Assembly (NCBI RefSeq): GCF_900112615.1
Contig: NZ_FOMK01000010.1
Span: 172,919 to 236,918 of the forward strand
DNA from: Chitinophaga sp. CF118
GTDB lineage: Bacteria; Bacteroidota; Bacteroidia; Chitinophagales; Chitinophagaceae
Length of the DNA: 64,000 nt
Direction: 5' to 3'
Below the pieces are notes generated by a model that was not told the origin of the DNA, did not search any database, and worked only from the letters and a program-made list of their open reading frames with translations. Positions 41,677 to 50,540 of this stretch are shown here, one piece after another; position 1 is the stretch's first letter; every line of letters begins with the position of its first letter. A program made the translations under genes and the position numbers.

Positions 41677-42672
41677 ATGGCAATTCTGAATTTCCAAAAG
41701 CCTGATAAGATCGTTTTGCAAAAGTCAACAGACTTTGAAGCTCAATTCGAATTCCGGCCATTAGAACCGGGTTATGGGGTGACTGTAGGTAATGCGCTGC
41801 GTCGTGTACTATTGTCTTCTCTGGAGGGTTATGCCATTGTGGGAATAAAAATTGAAGGCGCAGATCATGAATTTGCTACTTTAAAAGGAATTACTGAAGA
41901 CGTAACTGAAATTATCCTGAATCTGAAGCAGGTTCGTTTCAAAAGAATCGTGGAAAATGAAGTAAGCAACGAAAAGATTCAGATTTCCATAAAAGGTAAA
42001 ACAGAATTCCGTGCAGATCTGATCGAAAAAGCTACCAGTGCTTTCCAGATCATGAATCCTGAACTGTTAATCTGTACCCTTGATCCTTCTGCAAAGCTGG
42101 ATATCGAATTAACTATCGGTAAAGGCCGTGGTTATGTTCCTGCTGAAGAAAATAAACCTAAAGATGCCGTTTTCGGTTATATAGCTATAGATTCTATCTT
42201 TACTCCTATCAAGAACGTAAAGTATAGCATTGAAAATACCCGTGTGGAACAAAAGACGGATTATGAGAAGCTGATCATGGAAGTGATCACTGATGGTACC
42301 ATCCACCCGGAAGAAGCTGTAAAGCAAGCTTCCCGCATTCTGATTCAGCACCTTATGATCATTACTGATGAAAACATCAGCTTCGATACTAAGGATACTG
42401 AAAAAGAAGATGTTGTTGATGAACAAACCCTTCAGTTGCGTAAGATTTTGAAAACGCCACTGGAAGACCTGGACCTGAGTGTTCGTGCCTTCAACTGTCT
42501 GAAAGCTGCGAAAATTAATTCCCTGAGCGAACTGGTACAGTACGAACAGGAAGAATTGATGAAATTCAGAAATTTTGGTCAGAAATCCCTGAGCGAAATC
42601 GAGCAGGTATTGAACGAAAGAGGTTTACATTTCGGAATGGATCTTTCCAAACTGAAACTCGACGAAGAATAG
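41677..42672 (+). CDS. rpoA: RNA polymerase alpha subunit
   Basis: 331 residues. N-terminal assembly domain (FEFRPLEPGYGVTVGNALRRVLLSSLEGYAIVGIKI, EFATLKGITEDVTEIILNLK) and C-terminal UP-element and activator domain (LDLSVRAFNCLKAAKINSLSELVQYEQEELMKFRNFGQKSLSEIEQVLNERGL), joined by an acidic linker near residue 245. Normal. Confidence 0.98.
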   Translation: MAILNFQKPDKIVLQKSTDFEAQFEFRPLEPGYGVTVGNALRRVLLSSLEGYAIVGIKIEGADHEFATLKGITEDVTEIILNLKQVRFKRIVENEVSNEKIQISIKGKTEFRADLIEKATSAFQIMNPELLICTLDPSAKLDIELTIGKGRGYVPAEENKPKDAVFGYIAIDSIFTPIKNVKYSIENTRVEQKTDYEKLIMEVITDGTIHPEEAVKQASRILIQHLMIITDENISFDTKDTEKEDVVDEQTLQLRKILKTPLEDLDLSVRAFNCLKAAKINSLSELVQYEQEELMKFRNFGQKSLSEIEQVLNERGLHFGMDLSKLKLDEE

Positions 42673-42782
42673 TAGAACATGAAGGCCGGTAATAATACTA
42701 TTATTTCCAGCCTTCAAATTTATATTTAAACAAGTACCCTGTAATTCCTGACACGGTATAGGGGAATCTAAAACAAATAGTC

Positions 42783-43265
42783 ATGCGTCACGGAGTAAAA
42801 TTAAACCACCTGAGCAGAACTTCTGCTCACCGTAAAGCCTTGTTATCTAACCTGGCCTGCGAACTGATAAAACACAAACGTATTACTACTACCATCGCTA
42901 AAGCGAAGGCATTACGCGTTTATGTTGAACCAATGCTTACAAGAGCAAAGACGGACTCTACTCACAATCGTAGAATTGTGTTCAGTTACCTGCAGGAAAA
43001 GGAAGCTATAAAGGAACTGTTTGGTCTAATCAGCGAAAAAATCGCTAGCCGTCCCGGTGGTTATACCCGCATCATCAAGTTAGGTAAACGTGTTGGTGAC
43101 AACGCTGAAGTAGCTATGATTGAGCTGGTTGACTTCAACGAAATCTATGGTGGTAAAGCTGAAAAAGAAGCAGCTCCTGCTAAGAAAACTCGTCGTGCCG
43201 GCGGTAGCAAGAAAAAAGCTGGTGAAGAAGGTACAGATGCAACCGAAGAAAAAGCTGCTGAATAG
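42783..43265 (+). CDS. rplQ: Ribosomal protein bL17 with charged C-terminal tail
   Basis: 160 residues. The core to about residue 120 is standard (MRHGVKLNHLSRTSAHRKALLSNLACELIKHKRITTTIAKAKALR, RPGGYTRIIKLGKRVGDNAEVAMIELVDFN). A 35-40 residue tail is Lys/Ala/Glu-rich (EKEAAPAKKTRRAGGSKKKAGEEGTDATEEKAAE), absent in E. coli. Last ribosomal gene, followed by a terminator. Confidence 0.96.
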   Translation: MRHGVKLNHLSRTSAHRKALLSNLACELIKHKRITTTIAKAKALRVYVEPMLTRAKTDSTHNRRIVFSYLQEKEAIKELFGLISEKIASRPGGYTRIIKLGKRVGDNAEVAMIELVDFNEIYGGKAEKEAAPAKKTRRAGGSKKKAGEEGTDATEEKAAE

Positions 43266-43290
43266 TCGTTTAGTACTGCTTAAATTTATA

Positions 43291-43326
43291 AAAAAGTCTC
43301 GGGGTATTCCTCCGGGACTTTTTTTA
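43291..43326 (+). terminator. Rho-independent terminator after rplQ
   Basis: Stem AAAAAGTCTCGG with CCGGGACTTTTT (one G-T pair) and TTTTTTTATG. It ends the alpha operon. Confidence 0.8.
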
Positions 43327-43441
43327 TGTATGATAGCCAGTGAGTTAGAGAAAAGGGATATGTATTGATTATATTTTTTTGTAATATCGCATTCTATACC
43401 TCTTCTGTTAAAGGAAAAGGTTTTTTAAATCCCTCTATCTT

Positions 43442-44269
43442 ATGGTATACCTGAAATGTAAAAGCTGTGGGCATTACAATGAGCTGCGATCGGAGTTCCT
43501 CACCTTTTGCGGTCAATGCGGCAAAAAATTAGAGAATAATTATTCCGAATGGAAGAATAAACACCCTGAAAGTGATTTTGAAGAATTTCAGGCGGAAGTA
43601 GGTGTAGCGTCCAATGGCGTAAGAATCAGCAAGTGGACGACTCTGAAACAGAACTATCTCAAGAAAGTAGGCAGGAGAGGTGTACTCCTTACCTTGATCT
43701 TGGTAATCGGCATCGCTGCCGTAGCTGGTGGCTATTTCGGTAAGCGTGTGGTATATGGCATGATCTATCCCAAACTAAGTAAATCCTCCCTCTATAAATC
43801 CTGGGAAACTACTGTTATCGGACGTCAGGCAATCGAGATCAGTACGCCAATGCATCTGGGAGTAAACGACAAACCCCTGATACCCGAAATAGCACAACTG
43901 GTTGAGTATGCTAAAAGCTACCGTAACAGGGGGGATGATGGCATGCAGGTAGAAGTAAATATGTATAGTTATCGGCCCAATATCTCTAATGATCTTGAAG
44001 TGGCGGGAGTGGCAGCTGCTGATGAAATGAAAACATCAGGTGAAATCTCTGATCTTAAATACACTTCTAACCCTGTGATACAGAGCGGGATGGATGCGTT
44101 GATCCAGCAGGGCAGTTTTGCCTATAGAAATGCCATCAGGCTTGCTTTCTGTAATCTGTTGCTGGTCAATGGACAACATCGCTGGCAGATAGCCATCCGG
44201 TATAGGGAAGATGATACAATCGCATCTCAGGCAGCGCAGCGTATTATAAAATCGATCCGCATTAAGTAG
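43442..44269 (+). CDS. Zinc-ribbon membrane protein of unknown function
   Basis: 275 residues. An N-terminal zinc ribbon holds Cys6, Cys9, Cys23 and Cys26 (LKCKSCGHYNELRSEFLTFCGQCGKKLEN). A hydrophilic linker and one transmembrane helix at about 82-98 (GVLLTLILVIGIAAVAGGYFG) follow. The 170-residue outer part resembles nothing I can name; ISTPMHLGVN and YRNRGDDGMQVEVNMYSYRP are its clearest stretches. It stands alone between rplQ and carA. Confidence 0.75.
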   Translation: MVYLKCKSCGHYNELRSEFLTFCGQCGKKLENNYSEWKNKHPESDFEEFQAEVGVASNGVRISKWTTLKQNYLKKVGRRGVLLTLILVIGIAAVAGGYFGKRVVYGMIYPKLSKSSLYKSWETTVIGRQAIEISTPMHLGVNDKPLIPEIAQLVEYAKSYRNRGDDGMQVEVNMYSYRPNISNDLEVAGVAAADEMKTSGEISDLKYTSNPVIQSGMDALIQQGSFAYRNAIRLAFCNLLLVNGQHRWQIAIRYREDDTIASQAAQRIIKSIRIK

Positions 44270-44270
44270 T

Positions 44271-44328
44271 TGAAAATTAAAGGTTGAGAATTAATACAGG
44301 TAATTAATAATTCTTAACCTTTATTTCA
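44271..44328 (+). terminator. Imperfect hairpin after the zinc-ribbon gene
   Basis: Left TGAAAATTAAAGGTTGAGAATTAAT (44271-44295) faces a similar reverse complement at about 44303-44328, with two or three gaps. It starts 2 bases past the stop codon and ends 1 base before the carA -7 box. Confidence 0.55.
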
Positions 44329-44329
44329 A

Positions 44330-44337
44330 TAACTTTG
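44330..44337 (+). promoter_or_regulatory. carA promoter
   Basis: TAACTTTG at 44330-44337 fits the -7 box, 27 bases before the ATG at 44365. It shows that an in-frame TTG at 44335 cannot be the start. Confidence 0.6.
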
Positions 44338-44364
44338 CACGATTTTTTAAAACGAAAAATAAGC

Positions 44365-45474
44365 ATGCCTCAGACAAGATCAATACAGCCAGCCATACTG
44401 TTGTTAGATGATGGTACGGTATATCAGGGAAAAGCTTTTGGTAAAATTGGTACCGCATCTGGTGAATTGTGTTTTAACACAGGAATGACCGGGTATCAGG
44501 AAGTATTTACAGATCCTTCATACAAAGGGCAGGTATTGATCATGAATAACTGCTACGTTGGTAACTATGGTATCAAGAAAGAAGATGTAGAGAGCGATAG
44601 TGTAAAGATCAGTGGATTAATATGTAAGAACATCGCCTATAACCATTCCAGGCCAATGGCCGATGGCTCTATTGAGCAGTTTTTAAGGGATAACAACCTG
44701 GTAGCCATCTATGATGTAGATACCCGCGCATTAGTATCTCATATCCGCAGTAAAGGGGCGATGAACTGTATCATCTCTTCAGAGATTCTCGATATTGATA
44801 AGTTGAAAGCTGAACTGGCAAAAGTGCCTTCCATGGAAGGACTGGCACTTTGTGCGGAAGTAACTACAAAAGAACCTTACAATATAGGAGACCCGGCTGC
44901 TGATATCCGCATTGCAGTGCTGGATAATGGTGTAAAACGTAATATGCTGAAATGCCTGTCCGAAAAAGGTGCTTATCTGCAGGTATTCCCTACAGACACG
45001 GCTTTTGAGGAGTGTGAGAAGTTCAAACCGAATGCTTACTTTATTTCGAATGGCCCTGGCGATCCGGCTCCTTTGAAATATGCAGTGAATACGGTGAAAA
45101 AGATTCTCGATGCTAACCGTCCGATGTTTGGTATCTGCTTAGGTCATCAGCTACTCGCACTGGCGAATGATATTCCTACTTACAAAATGCATCATGGTCA
45201 TCGTGGCCTAAACCACCCAGTAAAGAATCTCGCTACGGGTCGTTGTGAGATTACTACGCAGAATCATGGTTTTGCAGTGGATCCTAAGGCAATTGCAGCC
45301 AGTAAGACAGTAGAAATAACACACGTGAACCTGAATGATGAATCAATAGAAGGGATTCGGATAAAGAATAAGCCAGCGTTTTCCGTACAGTATCATCCGG
45401 AGTCTACTCCTGGTCCTCACGATAGCCGCTATCTGTTTGATGATTTCTTCAATATGATTAAGGCGAATATGTAA
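44365..45474 (+). CDS. carA: Carbamoyl-phosphate synthase small subunit
   Basis: 369 residues from the ATG at 44365 (MPQTRSIQPAILLLDDGTVYQGKAFG). N-terminal CPSase small domain (GELCFNTGMTGYQEVFTDPSYKGQVL) and class I glutaminase domain with the nucleophile in MFGICLGHQLLALA and the catalytic His in VQYHPESTPGPHD. Supplies ammonia for carbamoyl phosphate. carB is not in the window. Confidence 0.95.
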   Translation: MPQTRSIQPAILLLDDGTVYQGKAFGKIGTASGELCFNTGMTGYQEVFTDPSYKGQVLIMNNCYVGNYGIKKEDVESDSVKISGLICKNIAYNHSRPMADGSIEQFLRDNNLVAIYDVDTRALVSHIRSKGAMNCIISSEILDIDKLKAELAKVPSMEGLALCAEVTTKEPYNIGDPAADIRIAVLDNGVKRNMLKCLSEKGAYLQVFPTDTAFEECEKFKPNAYFISNGPGDPAPLKYAVNTVKKILDANRPMFGICLGHQLLALANDIPTYKMHHGHRGLNHPVKNLATGRCEITTQNHGFAVDPKAIAASKTVEITHVNLNDESIEGIRIKNKPAFSVQYHPESTPGPHDSRYLFDDFFNMIKANM

Positions 45475-45501
45475 AAAGAGAAAAATAAAAATTATAGTGA
45501 G

Positions 45502-45535
45502 CGGTCCGGAATTTCCGGGCCGTTTTTCGTTTTAG
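45502..45535 (+). terminator. Rho-independent terminator after carA
   Basis: Stem CGGTCCGGA (45502-45510) with TCCGGGCCG (45514-45522), one G-T pair, then TTTTTCGTTTT. Confidence 0.8.
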
Positions 45536-46052
45536 GGCGATTGCAGGGTGTTTCCCGTAGTGAAGAAAGTATCAAGTCAGAGCTTGTGAGAATGAGTTGG
45601 AATATAAAGAATACTGTTGATAATCAATTATATGCAGAGGGTAGGGACAAAAAAATACGGCTCCGTGATCGGAGCCGTTTGCCTTTATAAATTCCACGTT
45701 ATGAAAAACTGATACAAAAATACGGTATTTTGCTAAAACGTTTTAGTTTATTTCAAACTTTTTTTAAAGAATTTTTTAATTCTCATCTTGATAGATCAAA
45801 GTTCGTAACTAATAAACGTTTGAAAAAATTACGTTGGTTAAATTTATGCTAAACCTCTTTCTGGATCCTAGCATCCGGCATTCCTACTTTCACTTGTAAA
45901 TCTTCTTTGCTGCCGTTCACAATTCAAATATACAAACAAAAATGAATTAAAAAACATTTTTGACATAAAAAATCGACTTTCTGTCTAAAATATACAACAT
46001 ATATTTTTTTATAATGTAAAAAAAGGGCTGTTTTAGACCCAAAATGAGAAAA
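45528..46052. other. Long AT-rich gap between carA and an aminotransferase
   Basis: About 525 bases with no credible coding frame. It contains a possible minus-strand small RNA unit (45648-45746) listed separately. The rest holds long A and T runs. Confidence 0.5.
45648..45722 (-). ncRNA. Possible small RNA: promoter box, short transcript, terminator
   Basis: On the minus strand a -7 box TATTTTTG (45722-45715) precedes about 40 bases and then a 9-base stem ACGGCTCCG (45657-45665) with CGGAGCCGT (45670-45678), followed by ATTTTTTT. Only about 60 bases would be transcribed and no coding frame is present. A 14-base palindrome CTAAAACGTTTTAG (45733-45746) lies just upstream of the box. Could also be a solitary terminator. 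Confidence 0.4.
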
Positions 46053-46053
46053 A

Positions 46054-46100
46054 TAAGAACATTCATATTATATGTAATTTTATACAATATGAATGTTCGG
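46054..46100 (-). terminator. Terminator after the aminotransferase
   Basis: 13-base stem GAACATTCATATT (46057-46069) with AATATGAATGTTC (46086-46098), immediately past the stop codon on the minus strand, followed by TTATTTTTC. Confidence 0.75.
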
Positions 46101-46103
46101 GTA

Positions 46104-47336
46104 TTAATGCTTTTCGCCTACAAGGAAAGAACCATTCATTTTCACGGTTTTACCTGGGTAAACTTCCAGCGCTCTTGATAAACATGTCATTGCTTTCCTG
46201 ATATCATCCTTATTCAGCACATACGCAAGCCTCACTTCATTCTTACCTAAACCGGGAGTGGCATAAAAACCTGTAGCAGGTGCTAACATTACAGTCTGTT
46301 GCTCATAAGAGAACGATTCCAGGATCCATTGGCAGAATTTATCAGCATCATCAATGGGTAAACGTGCTATTGCATAAAACGCTCCGCCAGGGTTAGGGCA
46401 AAACACTCCAGGGATCTTATTAAGCAATTCTACCAGCACATCACGACGGCTCTGATACTCTGCCTTAATCTCGTCAAAATAATCAGCAGGCAGGTCTACT
46501 GCGGCTTCTCCAGCTATTTGTGCAAAGGAGGGAGGGCTTAGACGGGCTTGTGCAAATTTCATCACCGCATCTAGTACAGCCTGGTTTTTGGTAACCAGCG
46601 CACCTATTCGTCCTCCACAGGCACTATAACGCTTCGAAATAGTATCCATCAATATTACATTGTTCTCTAAACCTTCCAGATTCATGGCAGAGAAATGTTC
46701 GCCTGTATAGCAGAATTCACGGTAAGCCTCATCAGAGAAGAGGTACAGATTATAACGAAGACATAATTGCTTCAACACATCGAGTTCTTCACGACTATAC
46801 AGATAACCTGTAGGGTTATTCGGATTACAAATCATGATAGCCTTAGTACGTGGATTAATGGCTTTCTCAAAATCCTCCATAGCGGGAAGTGCAAATCCGC
46901 TTTCAATGTGAGAGGTGATCGTACGTACACTAACGCCTGCTTCTACTGCAAAACCATTGTAATTAGCATAAAAGGGCTCTGGTACTAATACTTCATCTCC
47001 TGCATCCAGGCAAGCCATAAAGGCAAAAAGAATGGCTTCTGAACCACCAGTGGTAACAATAATCTGTTCATGAGTAAGCTCAATGCCAAATCTGTTGTAA
47101 TAAGTAACCAGTTTACGGCGATAACTTTCATTACCCGCACTGTGACTATATTCAAGGATTTTAAAATCTGAATGACGTACCGCATCCAACACTGGTTTTG
47201 GTGTTTCTATGTCTGGTTGCCCTATATTCAGGTGATATACCCTGATCCCTTTTTTCTTTGCTGCTTCTGCGTAAGGGACTAATTTTCTGATGGGGGAGGA
47301 TGGCATTTGCTCTCCTCTCTTACTAATGGTAGGCAT
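46104..47336 (-). CDS. Class I/II pyridoxal-phosphate aminotransferase, aspartate-aminotransferase-like
   Basis: 410 residues. Fold-type I transaminase: VYHLNIGQPDIETP, EYSHSAGNESYRRKLVTYYNR, ICNPNNPTGYLYSREELDVL, and the pyridoxal Lys in MDTISKRYSACGGRIGALV (about residue 235). Substrate specificity cannot be read. Single gene with its own terminator; another terminator separates it from the DUF1573 gene upstream. Confidence 0.92.
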   Translation of the reverse strand: MPTISKRGEQMPSSPIRKLVPYAEAAKKKGIRVYHLNIGQPDIETPKPVLDAVRHSDFKILEYSHSAGNESYRRKLVTYYNRFGIELTHEQIIVTTGGSEAILFAFMACLDAGDEVLVPEPFYANYNGFAVEAGVSVRTITSHIESGFALPAMEDFEKAINPRTKAIMICNPNNPTGYLYSREELDVLKQLCLRYNLYLFSDEAYREFCYTGEHFSAMNLEGLENNVILMDTISKRYSACGGRIGALVTKNQAVLDAVMKFAQARLSPPSFAQIAGEAAVDLPADYFDEIKAEYQSRRDVLVELLNKIPGVFCPNPGGAFYAIARLPIDDADKFCQWILESFSYEQQTVMLAPATGFYATPGLGKNEVRLAYVLNKDDIRKAMTCLSRALEVYPGKTVKMNGSFLVGEKH

Positions 47337-47396
47337 AAAATATTTGATTTTGCGTATTACAAAGGTATGGGATATAACACATAGGAAATAAAACCA

Positions 47397-47429
47397 ACAA
47401 AAAAGCCTTGCAGTTTAACTGCAAGGCTT
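47397..47429 (-). terminator. Terminator after the DUF1573 gene
   Basis: Perfect 13-base stem AAGCCTTGCAGTT (47403-47415) with 47417-47429 around a 1-base loop, followed on the minus strand by TTTTTTGTT. Confidence 0.82.
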
Positions 47430-47479
47430 AATATCTTACTTTACGCAGGTGAAAAAGATCACCGCATCTCAGTAATTAA

Positions 47480-47881
47480 TTAGTTTTCTACGGTTCCTGT
47501 AAGGTGCAATTCCTTGTCCTGATCTACTCCTTTCAGTTTTACCCAGATGGTTTTGTTCTGCTGACCTACACTGTTTGCGCTATAACCAGCAGTAATTTTA
47601 CCTTTCTTACCAGGTAAGATTGGTTCTTTAGTCCAGGTAGGAGTAGTACAACCGCAACTTGCACGTGCTGTTTCTACCAATACTGGTTCTTTTGAGGTGT
47701 TGGTAAATTCAAAATCCACTGATACTGGCTTGTTCAGTTTGGTTTTACCAAAATCAATGCTTTCCTGCTTAAACTTTACTTTAGCATCAACAGGATTAGC
47801 GCTGGTTCCGCTTTGTGCCTGAGCAAATATTGCTGTAGTTACCAACATGCTCGCAAATAGGGATAAGATAAACTTTTTCAT
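47480..47881 (-). CDS. DUF1573 secreted protein
   Basis: 133 residues with a signal peptide (residues 1-20, ending IFAQA). The Ig-like DUF1573 domain has KQESIDFGKTKLNKPVSVDFEFTNTSKEPVLVETARASCGCTTPTWTKEPILPGKKGKI, with the CGCTTP block of the family. Exported protein of unknown role, frequent in Bacteroidota. Own promoter likely (TAAATTTG on the minus strand, about 50 bases upstream). Confidence 0.9.
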   Translation of the reverse strand: MKKFILSLFASMLVTTAIFAQAQSGTSANPVDAKVKFKQESIDFGKTKLNKPVSVDFEFTNTSKEPVLVETARASCGCTTPTWTKEPILPGKKGKITAGYSANSVGQQNKTIWVKLKGVDQDKELHLTGTVEN

Positions 47882-48050
47882 GTATAATGTGGTTTTAAAC
47901 GATTTGGTTAAAAAAAGATCATCGTTTGAATAACAAATTTACAGCCAAAAATAATTTATCACAGGAGAATTTATTAAAATCTTATTAAAAAAAATAAGAT
48001 TATTTTAATGCATGTATTTTCAGGCATTTCTCAACTGCATAATTTAACCT

Positions 48051-48058
48051 TACTTTTG
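48051..48058 (+). promoter_or_regulatory. Promoter of the fused E1 gene
   Basis: TACTTTTG at 48051-48058, 18 bases before the ATG at 48077. Fits the -7 box; supports the first in-frame ATG as start. Confidence 0.55.
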
Positions 48059-48076
48059 TAACTATAACAAAGAGGC

Positions 48077-50476
48077 ATGATAGAAAACAAAGAACTGACT
48101 ATGAATATGGAAAGCCGGTTATCATTCGAAGAATTTCGGAAAGAAGTGCTAAATGATTACCGCCTGGCCTGTGAAAGCAGGGAAGTTAGTCTGCTGGCCC
48201 GTAAGGAAGTCCTTACTGGTAAGGCTAAGTTCGGTATTTTCGGCGATGGGAAGGAAGTGGCTCAGGTGGCCATGGCCAAGTATTTCCAGCCGGGAGATTT
48301 TCGTTCGGGTTATTACCGTGACCAGACCTTTGCTTTTGCCAGTGGTATTGCCACTCTGGAACAATTCTTTTCACAGATGTATGCAGACCCGGATCTGGCC
48401 AACGAGCCTTTTTCCGGTGGAAGGCAGATGAATGCACACTTTGCCACTCCTAACCTGGATCAGGATGGGAATTGGCTTGATCTTACAAAAATAAAGAATA
48501 CAGCAACTGATATGTCTCCCACTGCTGCGCAAATGCCGCGCGGACTGGGATTGGCCTTTGCTTCAAAGTTATTCCGCGAAGTAGATGTGCTGAAATCGTT
48601 TTCTCATCTTTCCAATAATGGTAATGAGGTATGCTTTGCTACCATCGGCGATGCCTCTACTTCAGAAGGTCATTTCTGGGAAACTATGAATGCCGCCGGT
48701 GTACTGCAGGTGCCATTGGCAGTATTTGTATGGGATGATGGTTATGGTATCTCCGTACCACGCAACTACCAGACAACCAAAGACTCTATCAGTGCTGCAA
48801 TGGAAGGCTTCCGTAAAACAGAAGATTCCAACGGATTTGATATCTACAACGTAAAAGGTTGGGATTATGCTGGTATGTGCGAAGTATTTGAGGCCGGGAT
48901 CCGCAAGATCCGGGAAACACATGTGCCTGCGCTGTTCCATGTTGAAGAACTGACCCAGCCTCAGGGACACTCTACCAGTGGCTCTCATGAGCGATATAAA
49001 ACTAAAGACAGGCTTGGATGGGAAAAGGAGTATGATTGTAACCTGCAGATGCGCCAGTGGATCCTGGAAAATGCATTGGCGGATGAATCTTCCTTGTTGG
49101 CCATAGAAGCGAAGGCTAAAACTTTGGCCCTGGACGCCCGTAAGAATGCCTGGAATAAATACATCGCACCTATCCGTGAACAGGTACAGACCGTGTTGGC
49201 TCATGGAAAGGCTGTAGCTGCAGTTCCTCATGCAGATACTGCGTTAATAAATGGTTTATTACATGAACTGCAGGTGAATCGCGAACCCTTGCGCAGGGAT
49301 ATCCTGAAAACTGCTGCAAACATTCTGTTCCATCATAAGAAACTCAAGTCTGCTGCAATCATAGAGCTTAAGCAGTTCTATGATAATATGTTAAAGGAGG
49401 AGAAGGAAAATTATAATTCCCTGCTCCATGCTACTGGCGCCAACTCTGTGCTAAATGTACCGGTAATACCCGCAGTATATGGAGACGATGCTGTTTTTGT
49501 GAATGGATACGAAATATTGAATAAATACTTTGACCATCTGATAGAACATGATCCCCGGGTATTCGCCTTCGGTGAAGATGTAGGACAAATTGGTGACGTT
49601 AACCAGGGATTTGCCGGATTACAGCAGAAACATGGTACACAACGTATCTTCGATACTGGCATCCGTGAACTGACCATCATGGGACAGGGCATTGGGATGG
49701 CTTTACGCGGATTACGACCTATTGCAGAAATACAATACCTGGATTATCTGCTGTATGGCCTCCAGCCATTGAGCGATGACGTGGCTAGCCTGCAATATCG
49801 CACAAAGGGCATCCAGCACTGTCCTATAATAGTACGTACCAGAGGACATCGCCTGGAAGGGATCTGGCATTCCGGATCACCAATGAGCATGATCCTGGGT
49901 GCACTAAGAGGAATGAATATTTGTGTGCCCCGTAACATGGTACAGGCTGCCGGTATCTATAATACCTTACTGAAAGCTAATGAGCCGGCACTCGTTATTG
50001 AGTCACTCAATGGATATCGACTGAAAGAGAAGTTACCACAGAACCTGGATATATTCACGGTACCATTGGGTATTCCTGAAGTATTACATGAGGGCACAGA
50101 TATTACGATTGTATCTTATGGATCTACACTGCGAATCATAGAAGAGGCAATGGTGATTTTGAATCAGCTCGATGTTAATTGTGAACTGATTGATGTTCAG
50201 ACACTTTTGCCTTTCGACATAAATCATAGCATCTTAGAATCTTTGAAAAAGACCAACAGGATTCTTTTTGTAGATGAAGATGTGCCAGGTGGTGGGACTG
50301 CTTACATGTACCAGCAGGTAATGGAACTCCAGGGTGGTTATCGCTGGTTGGATGTAGCGCCTCGTACACTTAGTGCACAGGCTCATCGCCCAGCTTACGG
50401 ATCTGATGGCGATTATTTTTCTAAACCGAATGTGGAAGATGTTGTAAAAGTGGTACTTGAAATGGTAGAAGAATAA
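48077..50476 (+). CDS. 2-oxoacid dehydrogenase E1, alpha and beta subunits fused
   Basis: 799 residues. The first half (to about 400) is E1-alpha: thiamine diphosphate site in CFATIGDASTSEGHFWETMNAAG, and VFVWDDGYGISVPRNYQT. The second half (about 460-795) is E1-beta: VFAFGEDVGQIGDVNQGFAGLQQKHGTQRIFDTGIRELTIMGQGIGMALRGLRPIAEIQYLDYLLYG, PALVIESLNGYRLKEK and FVDEDVPGGGTAYMYQQV. Oxidatively decarboxylates branched-chain or other 2-oxoacids with E2 and E3, which are not nearby. The single-chain arrangement is known in Bacteroidota. Single gene with promoter and terminator. Confidence 0.93.
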   Translation: MIENKELTMNMESRLSFEEFRKEVLNDYRLACESREVSLLARKEVLTGKAKFGIFGDGKEVAQVAMAKYFQPGDFRSGYYRDQTFAFASGIATLEQFFSQMYADPDLANEPFSGGRQMNAHFATPNLDQDGNWLDLTKIKNTATDMSPTAAQMPRGLGLAFASKLFREVDVLKSFSHLSNNGNEVCFATIGDASTSEGHFWETMNAAGVLQVPLAVFVWDDGYGISVPRNYQTTKDSISAAMEGFRKTEDSNGFDIYNVKGWDYAGMCEVFEAGIRKIRETHVPALFHVEELTQPQGHSTSGSHERYKTKDRLGWEKEYDCNLQMRQWILENALADESSLLAIEAKAKTLALDARKNAWNKYIAPIREQVQTVLAHGKAVAAVPHADTALINGLLHELQVNREPLRRDILKTAANILFHHKKLKSAAIIELKQFYDNMLKEEKENYNSLLHATGANSVLNVPVIPAVYGDDAVFVNGYEILNKYFDHLIEHDPRVFAFGEDVGQIGDVNQGFAGLQQKHGTQRIFDTGIRELTIMGQGIGMALRGLRPIAEIQYLDYLLYGLQPLSDDVASLQYRTKGIQHCPIIVRTRGHRLEGIWHSGSPMSMILGALRGMNICVPRNMVQAAGIYNTLLKANEPALVIESLNGYRLKEKLPQNLDIFTVPLGIPEVLHEGTDITIVSYGSTLRIIEEAMVILNQLDVNCELIDVQTLLPFDINHSILESLKKTNRILFVDEDVPGGGTAYMYQQVMELQGGYRWLDVAPRTLSAQAHRPAYGSDGDYFSKPNVEDVVKVVLEMVEE

Positions 50477-50505
50477 GAAAAGCAACCCTTTTTGAGATAA
50501 AAACT

Positions 50506-50540
50506 AACGCAAGGCATTATCTGCCTTGCGTTTTGTTTTT
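50506..50540 (+). terminator. Rho-independent terminator after the fused E1
   Basis: 11-base stem AACGCAAGGCA (50506-50516) with TGCCTTGCGTT (50522-50532), then TTGTTTTTAATT. Confidence 0.85.

Noticed and set aside
45528..46052. tRNA, 6S RNA or tmRNA in the large AT-rich gap
   Set aside because: No cloverleaf, TTC loop or tmRNA reading frame could be found; only the short promoter-terminator unit is supportable.
48662..49231. Minus-strand frame inside the fused E1 gene
   Set aside because: Antisense shadow; the plus-strand E1 is continuous and conserved.
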